Shown here: piece after piece, positions 10,201 through 22,400 of the stretch
How the letters are laid out: each line of letters begins with the position of its first letter
Numbering within the stretch: the first letter of the stretch is position 1
Origin: Tomocerus qinae
Lineage: Eukaryota > Arthropoda > Collembola > Entomobryomorpha > Tomoceridae
Assembly: GCA_020055645.1 (NCBI GenBank)
Contig: JAECZT010000013.1
Location: forward strand, 124,001-188,000
Reading direction: 5' to 3'
DNA length: 64,000 nucleotides
Notes under the pieces: model-generated
Database searches by the model: none
What the model saw: only the letters and a program-made list of their open reading frames with translations
What the model was told of the DNA's origin: nothing
Translations under genes and position numbers: made by a program

Positions 10201-12669
10201 TCCCCATGCTAAGTCCCATGTTTATTACCCATGCTAAATCCCGTGGCCAAGTCCCATGCAAAATCTCCATGCTAAGTCCCATGCTAAATCCCCATGCTAA
10301 ATCCTATGTTAAATCCCCACGCTAAGTCCCACGCTAAATCCCCATACTTAGTCCCATGTTAAATCCCCATGCTAAGTCCTATGTTAAATCATAATGCTAA
10401 ATCACCTTGCTAACTCCTATGCAAAATCCCTTTGCTATGTCACATGTTAAATCCCCATACTAAGTCCCGTGTTAAATCTCCATGCCAAGTCCCATGCTAA
10501 ATCTCCATACTTAGTCCCATGTTAAATCCCCATGCTAAGTCCTTTGTTAAATCATATTGCTAAATCACCTTGCTAACTCCTATGCAAAATCCCTTTGCTA
10601 TGTCACATGCTAAATCCCCATGCTAAGTCCTATTTTAAATACCCACGCTAAATCCTCATACTTAGTCATATGTTAAATTATTATGCTAAGTCCTATGTTA
10701 AATCATAATCCTAAATCACCTTGCTAACTCCTATGCAAAATCCCTTTGCTAAGTCACATGTTTAATCCCCATACTAAGTCCCTTGTTAAATCCCAATGCC
10801 AAGTCCAATGTTAACTCGCCATGTTAAGTTCCATGGAAAATCCCCAAGATTAGTCCCATGCCAAATCCATATGCTAAGTCCCATGCTAAATCCCCATGCT
10901 AAATTTTATGCTAAATCCAGATGCTAAGTCCCACGCTAAATCCCCATACTTAGTCCCATGTTAAATTCCCATGCTAAGTCCTATGTTAAATTAAAATGCT
11001 AAATCACCTTGCTAACTCCTATGCAAAATCTCTTTGCTAAGTCACATGCTAAATCCCCATACTAATTCCCTTGGTAAATCTCCATGCCAAGTCCCATGTT
11101 AAATCTCCATGCTAAGTCCCATGTTAAATCTCCATGCTAATTCCCCTGATAAATCCCGATGCTAAGCCCCATGTTAAATCCCCATGCTAAGTATCATGGT
11201 AAATCGCCATGCTAACTCCCATCCTAACTCCCGCGCTAAGTCCCATGTTAAATCCCCATGCTAAGTCCTATGTTAAATTAAATTGCTAAATCACCTTGCT
11301 AACTCCTATGCAAAATCCCTTTGTTAAGTCCCATGTTAAATCTCCATGCCAAGTCCCATGCTAAATCTCCATGCTATATCCCATGCTAAATCCTGATGCT
11401 TAGTCCCATGTTAGAGCCCCATGCTAAGTCCCATGTTAAATCCCTATGCTAAGTCCCATGCTAAATCCCCATGCTAAGTCGCATGTTAAATCCCCATGCT
11501 AAGTCCCATTTTAAATCTCTATGCTAAGTCCCATGTTAAATCCCCATGCTAACTCCCATGTTATATCCATATGCTAAGTCCCATGCTAAATCGCCTCGCT
11601 AAGTCCAAGGCAAAAGCCCAATGCTAAGTTTCATGCTAAATCCCCCTGCTAAGCCCCATGCTAAATCTCATGCCAAATCATTATGCTAAGTCCCATGTTA
11701 AGTCCCCATGCTAAGCCTCATGTTAAATCCCCACGCTAAGTCACATGATAAGTCCCGATGCTAAGTCCCATGTTAAATCCCATGCAAAATCCACATGCTA
11801 AGTCCCATGTTAAATCCCCATGCTAATTCCAATGTTAATTCGCCATGTTAAGTTCCATGGAAAATCCCCATGCTAAGTCCCATGCAAAATCCCAATGCTA
11901 AGTCCCATGCTAAATCCCCATGCTAATGCCTATGTTAAATCCACATGCTAAGTCCCACGCTACATCCCCATACTTAGTCATATGTTAAATTCCTATGCTA
12001 AGTCCTATGTTAAATCATAATCCTAAATCACCTTGCTAACTCCTATGCAAAGTCCCTTTGCTAAGTCACATGTTAAATTCCCATACTAAGTCCCTTGTTA
12101 AATCTCCATGCTAAGTCCCATGTTAAATCTCCATGCTAATTCCCCTGCTAAATCCCGATGCTAAGTCCCATGTTAAATCCCCATGCTAAGTATCATGGTA
12201 AATCGCCATGCTAACTTCCATCCTAACTCCCGCGCTAAGTCCCATGTTAAATCCCCATGCTAAGTCACATGTTAAATCCCCATGCTAAGTCCCATGCTAA
12301 ATCATAATGCTAAGTCTCATGTTAAGTCCCGCTTCTAAGTTCAATGTTCAATCCCCATGTTAAGTCCCATGTTGAATCCCCATGCTAAGTCCCATGTTAA
12401 ATCCCCATGCTAAGTCCCATGTTATATGCCAATGCTAAGTATCATGGTAAATCGCCATGTTTACTCCCATCCTAACTCCCGTGCTAAGTCCCATGTTAAA
12501 TCCTAATGCTAAGTCACATTGTAAATCCCCATGCTAAGTCCCATGCTAAATCTCCATGCTAAGTCGCATGTAAAATCCTTATGCTAAGTCCCATTTTAAA
12601 TCCCCATGCTAAGTCCCATGTTAAATCCTTATGCTAAGTCCCATGTTTAATCCCCATGCTAAGTCCCAT
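7286..12669 (+). repeat. 25-bp dimeric satellite, LINE to first hAT-like element
   Basis: Same satellite and orientation as base 1-2508. Bases 7286-7300 are the right copy of the LINE target-site duplication. Two higher-order relationships are readable. Bases 7286 to about 7990 match 15721-16425 at offset 8,435. Bases about 8155-12070 match about 16427-20345 at offset 8,272, which rises to 8,275 through single-base insertions in the downstream copy (near 17878, 17945 and 19590). Bases 10203-12669 also match 1-2460. No gene or non-satellite segment was seen. The ORF-like stretch near 12631 is satellite running into the hAT-like element. Confidence 0.97.
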
Positions 12670-13444
12670 CAAGGTATCGAAAAACCCGGGTTTTTTAGGA
12701 AAAAACCCGCGACCCCGGGTTTTTTGGGTTTTTTAGGGTTTTTTGGGTTTTTTGGGTTTAAGGGTTTTTTATGTAACTATAGGTATAAATACAAGCCTAT
12801 ACTATACCATACATGAAAATTACAGCTGACAACAACAACAACCGTGTCAATTACTATTACTTACGTCAATGAAAAGAAAAATTAAAGCATAAATAGTTTA
12901 ATTTTATTATGTTGTAACGTAGCAAATGCAGTATTTTTGTGAACACCTATATTATTATTACTGTTTGATAACAACTAGTGAAATATTAAGCATTATAATA
13001 TTTTACTGATTATATTGACTTTATGATATTATTCCTTTGTTAATTTGAAGCTTTAATTGCAAAGCATTACAGTAATGAATATGTAAGTGATAAATTGGAA
13101 TTATGAGTACAACAATATTATAAACATAATCTTTACAATGCAATGACTAAAGTATACATAAAATTAATATTATTATAGTCCTCACATTACGATACATTAA
13201 TTACGCGTATAAATAAGTGTAGAAGCTATATTTGTTTCCACCTGATTATGCATTTGTTTACATTTTTGAATAGAAATTAGTATGTATATTCGTATCTAGA
13301 TGGAACTGTAGTGCACATTTTTGTATGTTTTGTAAAAAACCCAAAAAACCCAATAAACCCGGGGTTTTTTAAGTAAAGCAGGGTGGGTTTTTTGCCAAAA
13401 AACCCAAAAACCCCAACCCATAAAAAACCCGACCCACAACCCTG
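12670..13444. mobile_element. hAT-like non-autonomous transposon, copy 1
   Basis: A 775-bp element begins CAAGGTATCG and ends CAACCCTG, so its right end read inward is CAGGGTTGTG. These are imperfect terminal inverted repeats of the hAT CA(A/G)GG type. It is flanked by an exact 8-bp duplication, AGTCCCAT (12662-12669 and 13445-13452), which is the hAT target-site length. Both subterminal regions (about 12690-12770 and 13335-13440) are packed with GGGTTTTTT or its complement and can fold back on themselves. The centre (about 12770-13330) is AT-rich, with no transposase or other coding capacity, so mobilisation would need an enzyme supplied in trans. Orientation is undefined because there is no gene. 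Confidence 0.85.
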
Positions 13445-16400
13445 AGTCCCATGTTATATCTCAATGCTAAGTCCCATGTTAAATCCCATGCAAAATCAAC
13501 ATGCTAAGTCCCATGTTAAATCCCAATGCCAAATCCAATGTTAAGTCGCCATGTTAAGTTCCATGGAAAATCCCCAAGATTAGTCCCATGCCAAATCCCC
13601 ATGCTAAGTCCCATGCTAAATCCCCATGCTAAATCCTATGTTAAATCCCCATGCTAAGTCCCACGCTAAATCCCCATACTTAGTCCCATGTTAAATCCCC
13701 ATGCTAAGTCCTATGTTAAATTAAAATGCTAAATCACCTTGCTAACTCCTATGCAAAATCCCTTTGTTAAGTCCCGTGTTAAATCTCTATGCCAAGTCCC
13801 ATGCTAAAACTCCATGCTATATCCCATGCTAAATCCTGATGCTTAGTCCCATGTTAAAGCCCCATGCTAAGTCCCATGTTAAATCCCTATGCTAAGTCCC
13901 ATGCTAAATCCCCATGCAAAGTCCCATGTTAAATCCCCATGCTAAGTCCCATGTTATATCCATATGCTAAGTCCCATGCTAAATCGCCTCGCTAAGTCCA
14001 AGGCAAAATCCCAATGCTAAGTTTCATGCTAAATCCCCCTGCTAAGCCCCATGCTAAATCCCCATGCTAAGTCCCATGTTTAATACCCATGCTAAATCCC
14101 GTTGCGAAGTCCCATGCAAAATCCCCATGCTAAGTCCCATACTAAATCCCCATGCTAAATCCTATGTTAAATCCCAATGCTAAGTCCCACGCTAAATCCC
14201 CATACTTAGTCCCATGTTAAATCCCCATGCTTAGTCCTATGTTAAATCATAATGCTAAATCACCTTGCTAACTCCTATGCAAAATCCCTTTGCTACGTCA
14301 CATGTTAAATCCCCATACTAAGTCCCGTGTTAAATCTCCATGCCAAGTCCCATGCTAAATCTCCATACTTAGTCCCATGTTAAATCCCTATGCTAAGTCC
14401 TATGTTAAATCATATTGCTAAATCACCTTGCTAACTCCTATGCAAAATCCCTTTGCTATGTCACATGCTAAATCCCCATGCTAAGTCCTATTTTAAATAC
14501 CCATGCTAAATCCCGTTGCGAAGTCCCATGTAAAATCCCCATTCTAAGTCACATGTTAAATCCCCGTGCTAAGTTCCATGTTCAATCCCCATGTTAAGTC
14601 CCATGTTGAATCCCCATGCTAAGTCCCACGCTAAATCCCCATACTTAGTCCCATGTTAAATCCCCATGCTAAGTCCTATGTTAAATCATAATGCTAAATC
14701 ACCTTGCTAACTCCTATGCAAAATCCCTTTGCTATGTCACATGTTAAATCCCCATACTAAGTCCCGTGTTAAATCTCCATGCCAAGTCCCATGCTAAATC
14801 TCCATACTTAGTCCCATGTTAAATCCCCATGCTAAGTCCTTTGTTAAATCATATTGCTAAATCACCTTGCTAACTCCTATGCAAAATCCCGTTGCTATGT
14901 CACATGCTAAATCCCCATGCTAAGTCCTATTTTAAAAACCCACGCTAAATCCTCATACTTAGTCATATGTTAAATTATTATGCTAAGTCCTATGTTAAAT
15001 CATAATCCTAAATCACCTTGCTAACTCCTATGCAAAATCCCTTTGCTAAGTCACATGTTAAATCCCCATACTAAGTCCCTTGTTAAATCTCCATGCCAAG
15101 TCCCATGTTAAATCTCCATGCTAAGTCCCATGTTAAATCTCCATGATAATTCCCCTGCTAAATCCCGATGCTAAGTCCCATGTTAAATCCCCATGCTAAT
15201 TATCATGGTGAATCGCCATGCTAACTCCCATCCTAACTCCCGCGCTAAGTCCCATGTTAAATCCCCATGCTAAGTCACATGTTAAATTGCCATGCTAAGT
15301 CCCATGCTAAATCATAATGCTAAGTCCCATGTTAAGTCCCGCTGCTAAGTTCAATGTTCAATCCCCATGTTAAGTCCCATGTTGAATCCCCATGCTAAGT
15401 CCCATGTTAAATCCCCATGCTAAGTCCCATGTTATATGCCAATGCTAAGTATCATGGTAAATCGCCATGCTTACTACCATCCTAACTCCCGTGCTAAGTC
15501 CCATGTTAAATCCTAATGCTGAGTCACATTGTAAATCACCATGCTAAGTCCCATGCTAAATCTCCATGCTAAGTCGCATGTTAAATCCTCATGCTAAGTC
15601 CCATTTTAAATCCCCATGCTAAGTCCCATGTTACATCCTTATGCTAAGTCCCATGTTAAATCCCCATGCTCAGTCCCATGTTATATCTCAATGCTAAGTC
15701 CCATGTTAAATCCCCATGCTCAGTCCCATGTTATATCTCAATGCTAAGTCCCATGTTAAATCCCAATGCCAAGTCCAATGTTAAGTCGCCATGTTAAGTT
15801 CCATGGAAAATCCCCAAGATTAGTCCCATGCCAAATCCCCATGCTAAGTCCCATGATAAATCCCTATGCTAAATCCTATGTTAAATCCCCATGCTAAGTC
15901 CCATGCTAAATCCCCATACTTAGTCCCATGTTAAATCCCCATGCTAAGTCCTATGTTAAATCTTAATGCTAAATCACCTTGCTAACTCCTATGCAAAATT
16001 CCTTTGCTACGTCACATGTTAGATCCCCATACTAAGTCCCGTGTTAAATCTCTATGCCAAGTCCCATGCTAAATCTCCATACTTAGTCCCATGTTAAATC
16101 CCCATGCTAAGTCCTATGTTAAATCATATTGCTAAATCACCTTGCTAACTCCTATGCAAAATCCCTTTGCTATGTCCCATGTTAAATCCTAATGCTAAGT
16201 CACTTTGTAAATCCCTATGCTAAGTCCCATGCTAAATCTCCATGCTAAGTCGCATGTTAAATCCTCATGCTAAGTCCCATTTTTAATCCCCATGCTAAGT
16301 CCCACGCTAAATCCCCATATTTAGTCCCATGTTAAATCCCCATGTTAAGTCCTATGTTAAATTAAAATGCTAAATCACCTTGCTAACTCCTATGCAAAAT

Positions 16401-19400
16401 CCCTTTGTTAAGTCCCGTGTTAAATCCCCATACTAAGTCCCGTGTTAAATCTCCATGCCAAGCCCTATGCTAATTCTCCATGCTATATCCCATGCTAAAT
16501 CTTGATGCTTAGTCCCATGTTAAATCCCTATGCTAAGTCCCATGCTAAATCCCCATGCTAAGTCACATGTTAAATCCCCATGCTTAGTCACATGTTAAAA
16601 CCCAATCCTAATTCCCATGTTAAATCCCAATGCTAAGTCCCCTGTTAAAACCCTACGCTAAGTCCCGTGTTAAATCTCCATGATAAGTCCCATGCTAAGT
16701 CCCGGGCAAAATCCCCATGCTAAGTCACATCTTGAATCCCCATGCTAAATCTCATGCCAAATCATTATGCTAAGTCCCATGTTAAGTCCCCATGCTAAGC
16801 CTCATGTTAAATCCCCATGCTAAGTCACATGATAAGTCCCGATGCTAAGTCCCATGTTAAATCCCATGCAAAATCCACATGCTAAGTCCCATGTTAAATC
16901 CCCATGCTAATTCCAATGTTAATTCGCCATGTTAAGTTCCATGGAAAATCCCCATGCTAAGTCCCATGCGAAATCCCAATGCTAAGTCCCATGCTAAATC
17001 CCCATGCTAAATCCTATGTTAAATCCCAATGCTAAGTCCCACGCTACATCCCCATACTTAGTCATATGTTAAATTCCTATGCTAAGTCCTATGTTAAATC
17101 ATAATCCTAAATCACCTTGCTAACTCCTATGCAAAATCCCTTTGCTAAGTCACATGTTAAATCCCCATACTAAGTCCCTTGTTAGATCACCATGCTAAGT
17201 CCCATGTTAAATCTCCATGCTAATTCCCTTGCTAAATCCCGATGCTAAGTCCCATGTTAAATCCCCATGCTAAGTATCATGGTAAATCGCCATGCTAACT
17301 CCCATCCTAACTCCCGCGCTAAGTTCTATGTTAAATCCCCATGCTAAGTCACATGTTAAATCCCCATGATAAGTCCAATGCTAAATCATTATGCTAAGTC
17401 CCATGTTAAGTCCCGCTGCTAAGTTCCATGTTCAATCCCCATGTTAAGTCCCATGTTAAATCCCCATGCTAAGTCCCATGTTAAATCCCCATGCTAAGTC
17501 CCATGTTAAATCCCCATGCTAAGTCCCATGTTATATCTCAATGCTAAGTCCCATGTTAAATCCCATGCAAAATCAACATGCTAAGTCCCATGTTAAATCC
17601 AAATGCCAAGTCCAATGTTAACTCGCCATGTTAAGTTCCATGGAAAATCCCCAAGATTAGTCCCATGCCAAATCCATATGCTAAGACCCATGCTAAATCC
17701 CCATGCTAAATTTTATGTTAAATCCAGATGCTAAGTCCCACGCTAAATCCCCATACTTAGTCCCATGTTAAATCCCCATGCTAAGTCCTATGTTAAATTA
17801 AAATGCTAAATCACCTTGCTAACTCCTATGCAAAATCTCTTTGCTAAGTCACATGTTAAATCCCCATACTAATTCCCCTTGTGAAATCTCCATGCCAAGT
17901 CCCATGTTAAATCTCCATGCTAAGTCCCATGTTAAATCTCCATGCTAATTCCCCCTGATAAATCCCGATGCTAAGACCCATGTTAAATCCCCATGCTAAG
18001 TATCGTGGTAAATCGCCATGCTAACTCCCATCCTAACTCCCGCGCTAAGTCCCATGTTAAATCCCCATGCTAAGTCCTATGTTAAATTAAATTGCTAAAT
18101 CACCTTGCTAACTCCTATGCAAAATCCCTTTGTTAAGTCCCGTGTTAAATCTCCATGCCAAGTCCCATGCTAAATCTCCATGCTATATCCCATGCTAAAT
18201 CCTGATGCTTAGTCCCATGTTAGAGCCCCATGCTAAGTCCCATGTTAAATCCCTATGCTAAGTCCCATGCTAAATCCCCATGCTAAGTCGCATGTTAAAT
18301 CCCCATGCTAAGTCCCATTTTAAATCTCTATGCTAAGTCCCATGTTAAATCCCCATGCTAACTCCCATGTTATATCCATATGCTAAGTCCCATGCTAAAT
18401 CGCCTCGCTAAGTCCAAGGCAAAAGCCCAATGCTAAGTTTCATGCTAAATCCCCTTGCTAAGCCCCATGCTAAATCCCTATGCTAAGTCCCATGTTTATT
18501 ACCCATGCTAAATCCCGTGGCCAAGTCCCATGCAAAATCTCCATGCTAAGTCCCATGCTAAATCCCCATGCTAAATCCTATGTTAAATCCCCACGCTAAG
18601 TCCCACGCTAAATCCCCATACTTAGTCCCATGTTAAATCCCCATGCTAAGTCCTATGTTAAATCATAATGCTAAATCACCTTGCTAACTCCTATGCAAAA
18701 TCCCTTTGCTATGTCACATGTTAAATCCCCATACTAAGTCCCGTGTTAAATCTCCATGCCAAGTCCCATGCTAAATCTCCATACTTAGTCCCATGTTAAA
18801 TCCCCATGCTAAGTCCTTTGTTAAATCATATTGCTAAATCACCTTGCTAACTCCTATGCAAAATCCCTTTGCTATGTCACATGCTAAATCCCCATGCTAA
18901 GTCCTATTTTAAATACCCACGCTAAATCCTCATACTTAGTCATATGTTAAATTATTATGCTAAGTCCTATGTTAAATCATAATCCTAAATCACCTTGCTA
19001 ACTCCTATGCAAAATCCCTTTGCTAAGTCACATGTTTAATCCCCATACTAAGTCCCTTGTTAAATCCCAATGCCAAGTCCAATGTTAACTCGCCATGTTA
19101 AGCTCCATGGAAAATCCCCAAGATTAGTCCCATGCCAAATCCATATGCTAAGTCCCATGCTAAATCCCCATGCTAAATTTTATGTTAAATCCAGATGCTA
19201 AGTCCCACGCTAAATCCCCATACTTAGTCCCATGTTAAATTCCCATGCTAAGTCCTATGTTAAATTAAAATGCTAAATCACCTTGCTAACTCCTATGCAA
19301 AATCTCTTTGCTAAGTCACATGCTAAATCCCCATACTAATTCCCTTGGTAAATCTCCATGCCAAGTCCCATGTTAAATCTCCATGCTAAGTCCCATGTTA

Positions 19401-22400
19401 AATCTCCATGCTAATTCCCCTGATAAATCCCGATGCTAAGCCCCATGTTAAATCCCCATGCTAAGTATCATGGTAAATCGCCATGCTAACTCCCATCCTA
19501 ACTCCCGCGCTAAGTCCCATGTTAAATCCCCATGCTAAGTCCTATGTTAAATTAAATTGCTAAATCACCTTGCTAACTCCTATGCAAAAATCCCTTTGTT
19601 AAGTCCCGTGTTAAATCTCCATGCCAAGTCCCATGCTAAATCTCCATGCTATATCCCATGCTAAATCCTGATGCTTAGTCCCATGTTAGAGCCCCATGCT
19701 AAGTCCCATGTTAAATCCCTATGCTAAGTCCCATGCTAAATCCCCATGCTAAGTCGCATGTTAAATCCCCATGCTAAGTCCCATTTTAAATCTCTATGCT
19801 AAGTCCCATGTTAAATCCCCATGCTAACTCCCATGTTATATCCATATGCTAAGTCCCATGCTAAATCGCCTCGCTAAGTCCAAGGCAAAAGCCCAATGCT
19901 AAGTTTCATGCTAAATCCCCCTGCTAAGCCCCATGCTAAATCTCATGCCAAATCATTATGCTAAGTCCCATGTTAAGTCCCCATGCTAAGCCTCATGTTA
20001 AATCCCCACGCTAAGTCACATGATAAGTCCCGATGCTAAGTCCCATGTTAAATCCCATGCAAAATCCACATGCTAAGTCCCATGTTAAATCCCCATGCTA
20101 ATTCCAATGTTAATTCGCCATGTTAAGTTCCATGGAAAATCCCCATGCTAAGTCCCATGCGAAATCCCAATGCTAAGTCCCATGGTAAATCCCCATGCTA
20201 ATGCCTATGTTAAATCCACATGCTAAGTCCCACGCTACATCCCCATACTTAGTCATATGTTAAATTCCTATGCTAAGTCCTATGTTAAATCATAATCCTA
20301 AATCACCTTGCTAACTCCTATGCAAAGTCCCTTTGCTAAGTCACATGTTAAATCCCCATACTAAGTCCCCTGCTAAATCCCGATGCTAAGTCCCATGTTA
20401 AATCCCCATGCTAAGTATCATGGTAAATCGCCATGCTAACTCCCATCCTAACTCCCGCGCTAAGTTCTATGTTAAATCCCCATGCTAAGCCACATGTTAA
20501 ATCCCCATGATAAGTCCAATGCTAAATCATTATGCTAAGTCCCATGTTAAGTCCCGCTGCTAAGTTTCATGTTCAATCCCCATGTTAAGTCCCATGTTAA
20601 ATCCCCATGCTAAGTCCCATGTTAAATCCCCATGCTAAGTCCCATGTTATATCTCAATGCTAAGTCCCATGTTAAATCCCATGCAAAATCAACATGCTAA
20701 GTCCCATGTTAAATCCCAATGCCAAGTCCAATGTTAACTCATCCCCAAGATTAGTCCCATGCCAAATCCATATGCTAAGTCCCATGCTAAATCCCCATGC
20801 TAAATTTTATGTTAAATCCAGATGCTAAGTCCCACGCTAAATCCCCATACTTAGTCCCATGTTAAATCCCCATGCTAAGTCCTATGTTAAATTAAAATGC
20901 TAAATCACCTTGCTAACTCCTATGCAAAATCTCTTTGCTAAGTCACATGTTAAATCCCCATACTAATTCCCTTGTGAAATCTCCATGCCAAGTCCCATGT
21001 TAAATCTCCATGCTAAGTCCCATGTTAAATCTCCATGCTAATTCCCCTGATAAATCCCGATGCTAAGACCCATGTTAAATCCCCATGCTAAGTATCGTGG
21101 TAAATCGCCATGCTAACTCCCATCCTAACTCCCGCGCTAAGTCCCATGTTAAATCCCCATGCTAAGTCCTATGTTAAATTAAATTGCTAAATCACCTTGC
21201 TAACTCCTATGCAAAATCCCTTTGTTAAGTCCCGTGTTAAATCTCCATGCCAAGTCCCATGCTAAATCTCCATGCTATATCCCATGCTAAATCCTGATGC
21301 TTAGTCCCATGTTAGAGCCCCATGCTAAGTCCCATGTTAAATCCCTATGCTAAGTCCCATGCTAAATCCCCATGCTAAGTCGCATGTTAAATCCCCATGC
21401 TAAGTCCCATTTTAAATCTCTATGCTAAGTCCCATGTTAAATCCCCATGCTAACTCCCATGTTATATCCATATGCTAAGTCCCATGCTAAATCGCCTCGC
21501 TAAGTCCAAGGCAAAAGCCCAATGCTAAGTTTCATGCTAAATCCCCCTGCTAAGCCCCATGCTAAATCTCATGCCAAATCATTATGCTAAGTCCCATGTT
21601 AAGTCCCCATGCTAAGCCTCATGTTAAATCCCCACGCTAAGTCACATGATAAGTCCCGATGCTAAGTCCCATGTTAAATCCCATGCAAAATCCACATGCT
21701 AAGTCCCATGTTAAATCCCCATGCTAATTCCAATGTTAATTCGCCATGTTAAGTTCCATGGAAAATCCCCATGCTAAGTCCCATGCAAAATCCCAATGCT
21801 AAGTCCCATGCTAAATCCCCATGCTAATGCCTATGTTAAATCCACATGCTAAGTCCCACGCTACATCCCCATACTTAGTCATATGTTAAATTCCTATGCT
21901 AAGTCCTATGTTAAATCATAATCCTAAATCACCTTGCTAACTCCTATGCAAAGTCCCTTTGCTAAGTCACATGTTAAATCCCCATACTAAGTCCCTTGTT
22001 AAATCTCTATGCTAAGTCCCATGTTAAATCTCCATGCTAATTCCCCTGCTAAATCCCGATGCTAAGTCCCATGTTAAATCCCCATGCTAAGTATCATGGT
22101 AAATCGCCATGCTAACTTCCATCCTAACTCCCGCGCTAAGTCCCATGTTAAATCCCCATGCTAAGTCACATGTTAAATCCCCATGCTAAGTCCCATGCTA
22201 AATCATTATGCTAAGTCCCATGTTAAGTCCCGCTGCTAAGTTCCATGTTCAATCCCCATGTTAAGTCCCATGTTAAATCCCCATGCTAAGTCCCATGTTA
22301 AATCCCCATGCTAAGTCCCATGTTATATCTCAATGCTAAGTCCCATGTTAAATCCCATGCAAAATCAACATGCTAAGTCCCATGTTAAATCCCAATGCCA

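Noticed and set aside
12690-12770. Telomeric repeat tract
   Set aside because: GGGTTTTTT runs are irregular, occur in opposing orientations at the two ends of a 775-bp element with an 8-bp target duplication, and do not form a uniform array.
12631-12816. Plus-strand ORF with GF/GFFGF repeats (and its copy at 29848-30033)
   Set aside because: It is translation of satellite plus GGGTTTTTT repeats at the end of the hAT-like element. It survives in both places only because the block was duplicated.
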